In this document: piece after piece, positions 63,370 through 64,000 of the stretch
Numbering within the stretch: the stretch's first letter is position 1
Layout: every line of letters starts with the position of its first letter
Assembly: GCF_016019885.1 (NCBI RefSeq)
Contig: NZ_JAEANY010000001.1
Coordinates: forward strand, 682,001-746,000
DNA length: 64,000 bases
DNA from: Aurantiacibacter sediminis
Lineage (GTDB): Bacteria; Pseudomonadota; Alphaproteobacteria; Sphingomonadales; Sphingomonadaceae
Direction: 5' to 3'
Position numbers and translations under genes: made by a program
Notes under the pieces: model-generated
Told to the model about the DNA's origin: nothing
Seen by the model: only the letters and a program-made list of their open reading frames with translations
The model's database searches: none

Positions 63370-64000
63370 ATGGCGGAAACCGGATTTCTCGGCAAACGCA
63401 AGAAGCTGGACTGGAAGCTGGTGGTCGGCATCGTGCTGTTCCACCTGCTGGTGCTGTACGGTCTCGCCCGCGCGCTGGTGCCTGAATTCACCGCCAATGT
63501 GATCGAGCAGGCGACCTCTATCGTCACCGTCACCGTACGCACAGCGGAGCCCGAAGCCGAACCCAGCATTGCGCCGCCCCAGCCCGATGAAGGCGCTGCC
63601 GGAGAAGAAGGCCGCGAAGCGACGGCACGGGAAGTCACCGCGCCCGAGCAGCCCCTCCCGCGCCCCAGCCCGGCCCCTCGCGCATCCTCCACCGGCACCG
63701 CCAATGCCTCGGGCGCACGGCGCGAAGGCGAGGGCACCGGCGCTGGCGGCAATGGCGATGGCACGGGCAGCGGCAGGCGCGGATCGGGAAGCGGCGGTGC
63801 AGTCGCCGTGGGGCCGTCGGTGCGTTCCGGCGAGCTCAATGAAGCGCGCGATTTCCCCGTGCCCGAAGGTGGCAGGCAGGCGCGCTTCGGCGGATCGGTG
63901 ACCGTGCATTTCACCGTCACCACCGATGGCCGCGCGCGCAATTGCTCAGTCGCGTCCAGCAGTGTCGATGCCGCGACCACTGCACAGGTCTGCCCGCTGG
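63370..64000 (+). CDS. TonB-family energy transducer (partial, runs off the end)
   Basis: ATG at 63370, open to the end of the window (about 210 residues shown). MAETGFLGKRKKLDWKLVVG begins a basic tail and one membrane helix (about 16-37). A Pro/Glu-rich and then Gly/Arg-rich periplasmic linker (about 58-150) follows. The last visible part, from FGGSVTVHFTVTTDGRARNC, matches the start of a TonB C-terminal domain. The stop and the end of the domain are missing. The ATG lies 89 bases from the divergent oxoprolinase start. Confidence 0.8.
   Translation, partial: MAETGFLGKRKKLDWKLVVGIVLFHLLVLYGLARALVPEFTANVIEQATSIVTVTVRTAEPEAEPSIAPPQPDEGAAGEEGREATAREVTAPEQPLPRPSPAPRASSTGTANASGARREGEGTGAGGNGDGTGSGRRGSGSGGAVAVGPSVRSGELNEARDFPVPEGGRQARFGGSVTVHFTVTTDGRARNCSVASSSVDAATTAQVCPL

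Overview
The window looks like ordinary chromosome from a GC-rich alphaproteobacterium, most likely Sphingomonadales and perhaps Erythrobacteraceae. Pointers are the tyrA-hisC / metX-metW arrangement, ftsEX next to a YdcF gene and plsC, hflKC-degP, a short-type PutA, a complete methylmalonyl-CoA route, many ATGA/GTGA overlaps and frequent GTG/TTG starts. The taxon is inferred from gene content and layout, not from a marker gene. There is no rRNA, CRISPR array, integrase, transposase or phage gene. No gene-free stretch exceeds 300 bases; the largest gaps hold a dispersed intergenic repeat (1-160, 9923-10040, 28195-28446).

Layout. 0-9.7 kb: dcd, a Pro-Thr-stalked lipoprotein, putA, a gene with the nucleotide-modification-associated Nmad3 fold, and an envelope operon ftsE-ftsX-ydcF-plsC facing a zinc-ribbon membrane protein. 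9.8-15.4 kb: tRNA-Leu(GAG), a LysR/pirin/azoreductase redox unit and the kynA-kynB-kynU tryptophan-to-anthranilate operon. 15.4-22.7 kb: trxB, a MaoC dehydratase, small proteins, a crotonase, tyrA-hisC, metX-metW and a VTT membrane protein. 22.7-28.2 kb: glutathione-dependent formaldehyde oxidation (fghA, VOC protein, lipoprotein, frmA) with an aldehyde dehydrogenase, then a GST. 28.4-35.1 kb: msrB, a class A penicillin-binding protein, degP, hflC, hflK. 35.2-44.6 kb: mrp coupled to an orphan molybdopterin hydroxylase subunit, hemH, an SDHAF4-like gene, rsmB, a DM13 protein, msrA, an apparently exported methyltransferase-like protein, aguB, folK.

44.6-56.5 kb: tRNA-Lys(TTT), then propionate and branched-chain catabolism: pccB, mce, methylmalonyl-CoA mutase, pccA, a crotonase and mmsA. 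Together these carry propionyl-CoA to succinyl-CoA and degrade valine intermediates. Four small envelope genes sit between the enzymes, mostly by stop/start overlap. Behind mmsA lie two lipoproteins sharing a repeated domain and flanking a RidA protein. 56.5-63.3 kb (minus strand): a tightly overlapping six-gene operon with a 5-oxoprolinase-type protein, a DUF2891 protein, a persulfide-dioxygenase-like MBL enzyme, two YeeE/YedE permease halves and a DUF442 sulfurtransferase/phosphatase. It suggests coupling of glutathione turnover to sulfide detoxification. A TonB-type protein runs off the right end.

The best candidates for something under-described are the glutathione/sulfide operon with its DUF2891 member, the Nmad3 gene outside any visible phage or defence setting, the envelope proteins embedded in the propionyl-CoA operon, and the three-copy lipoprotein domain family.
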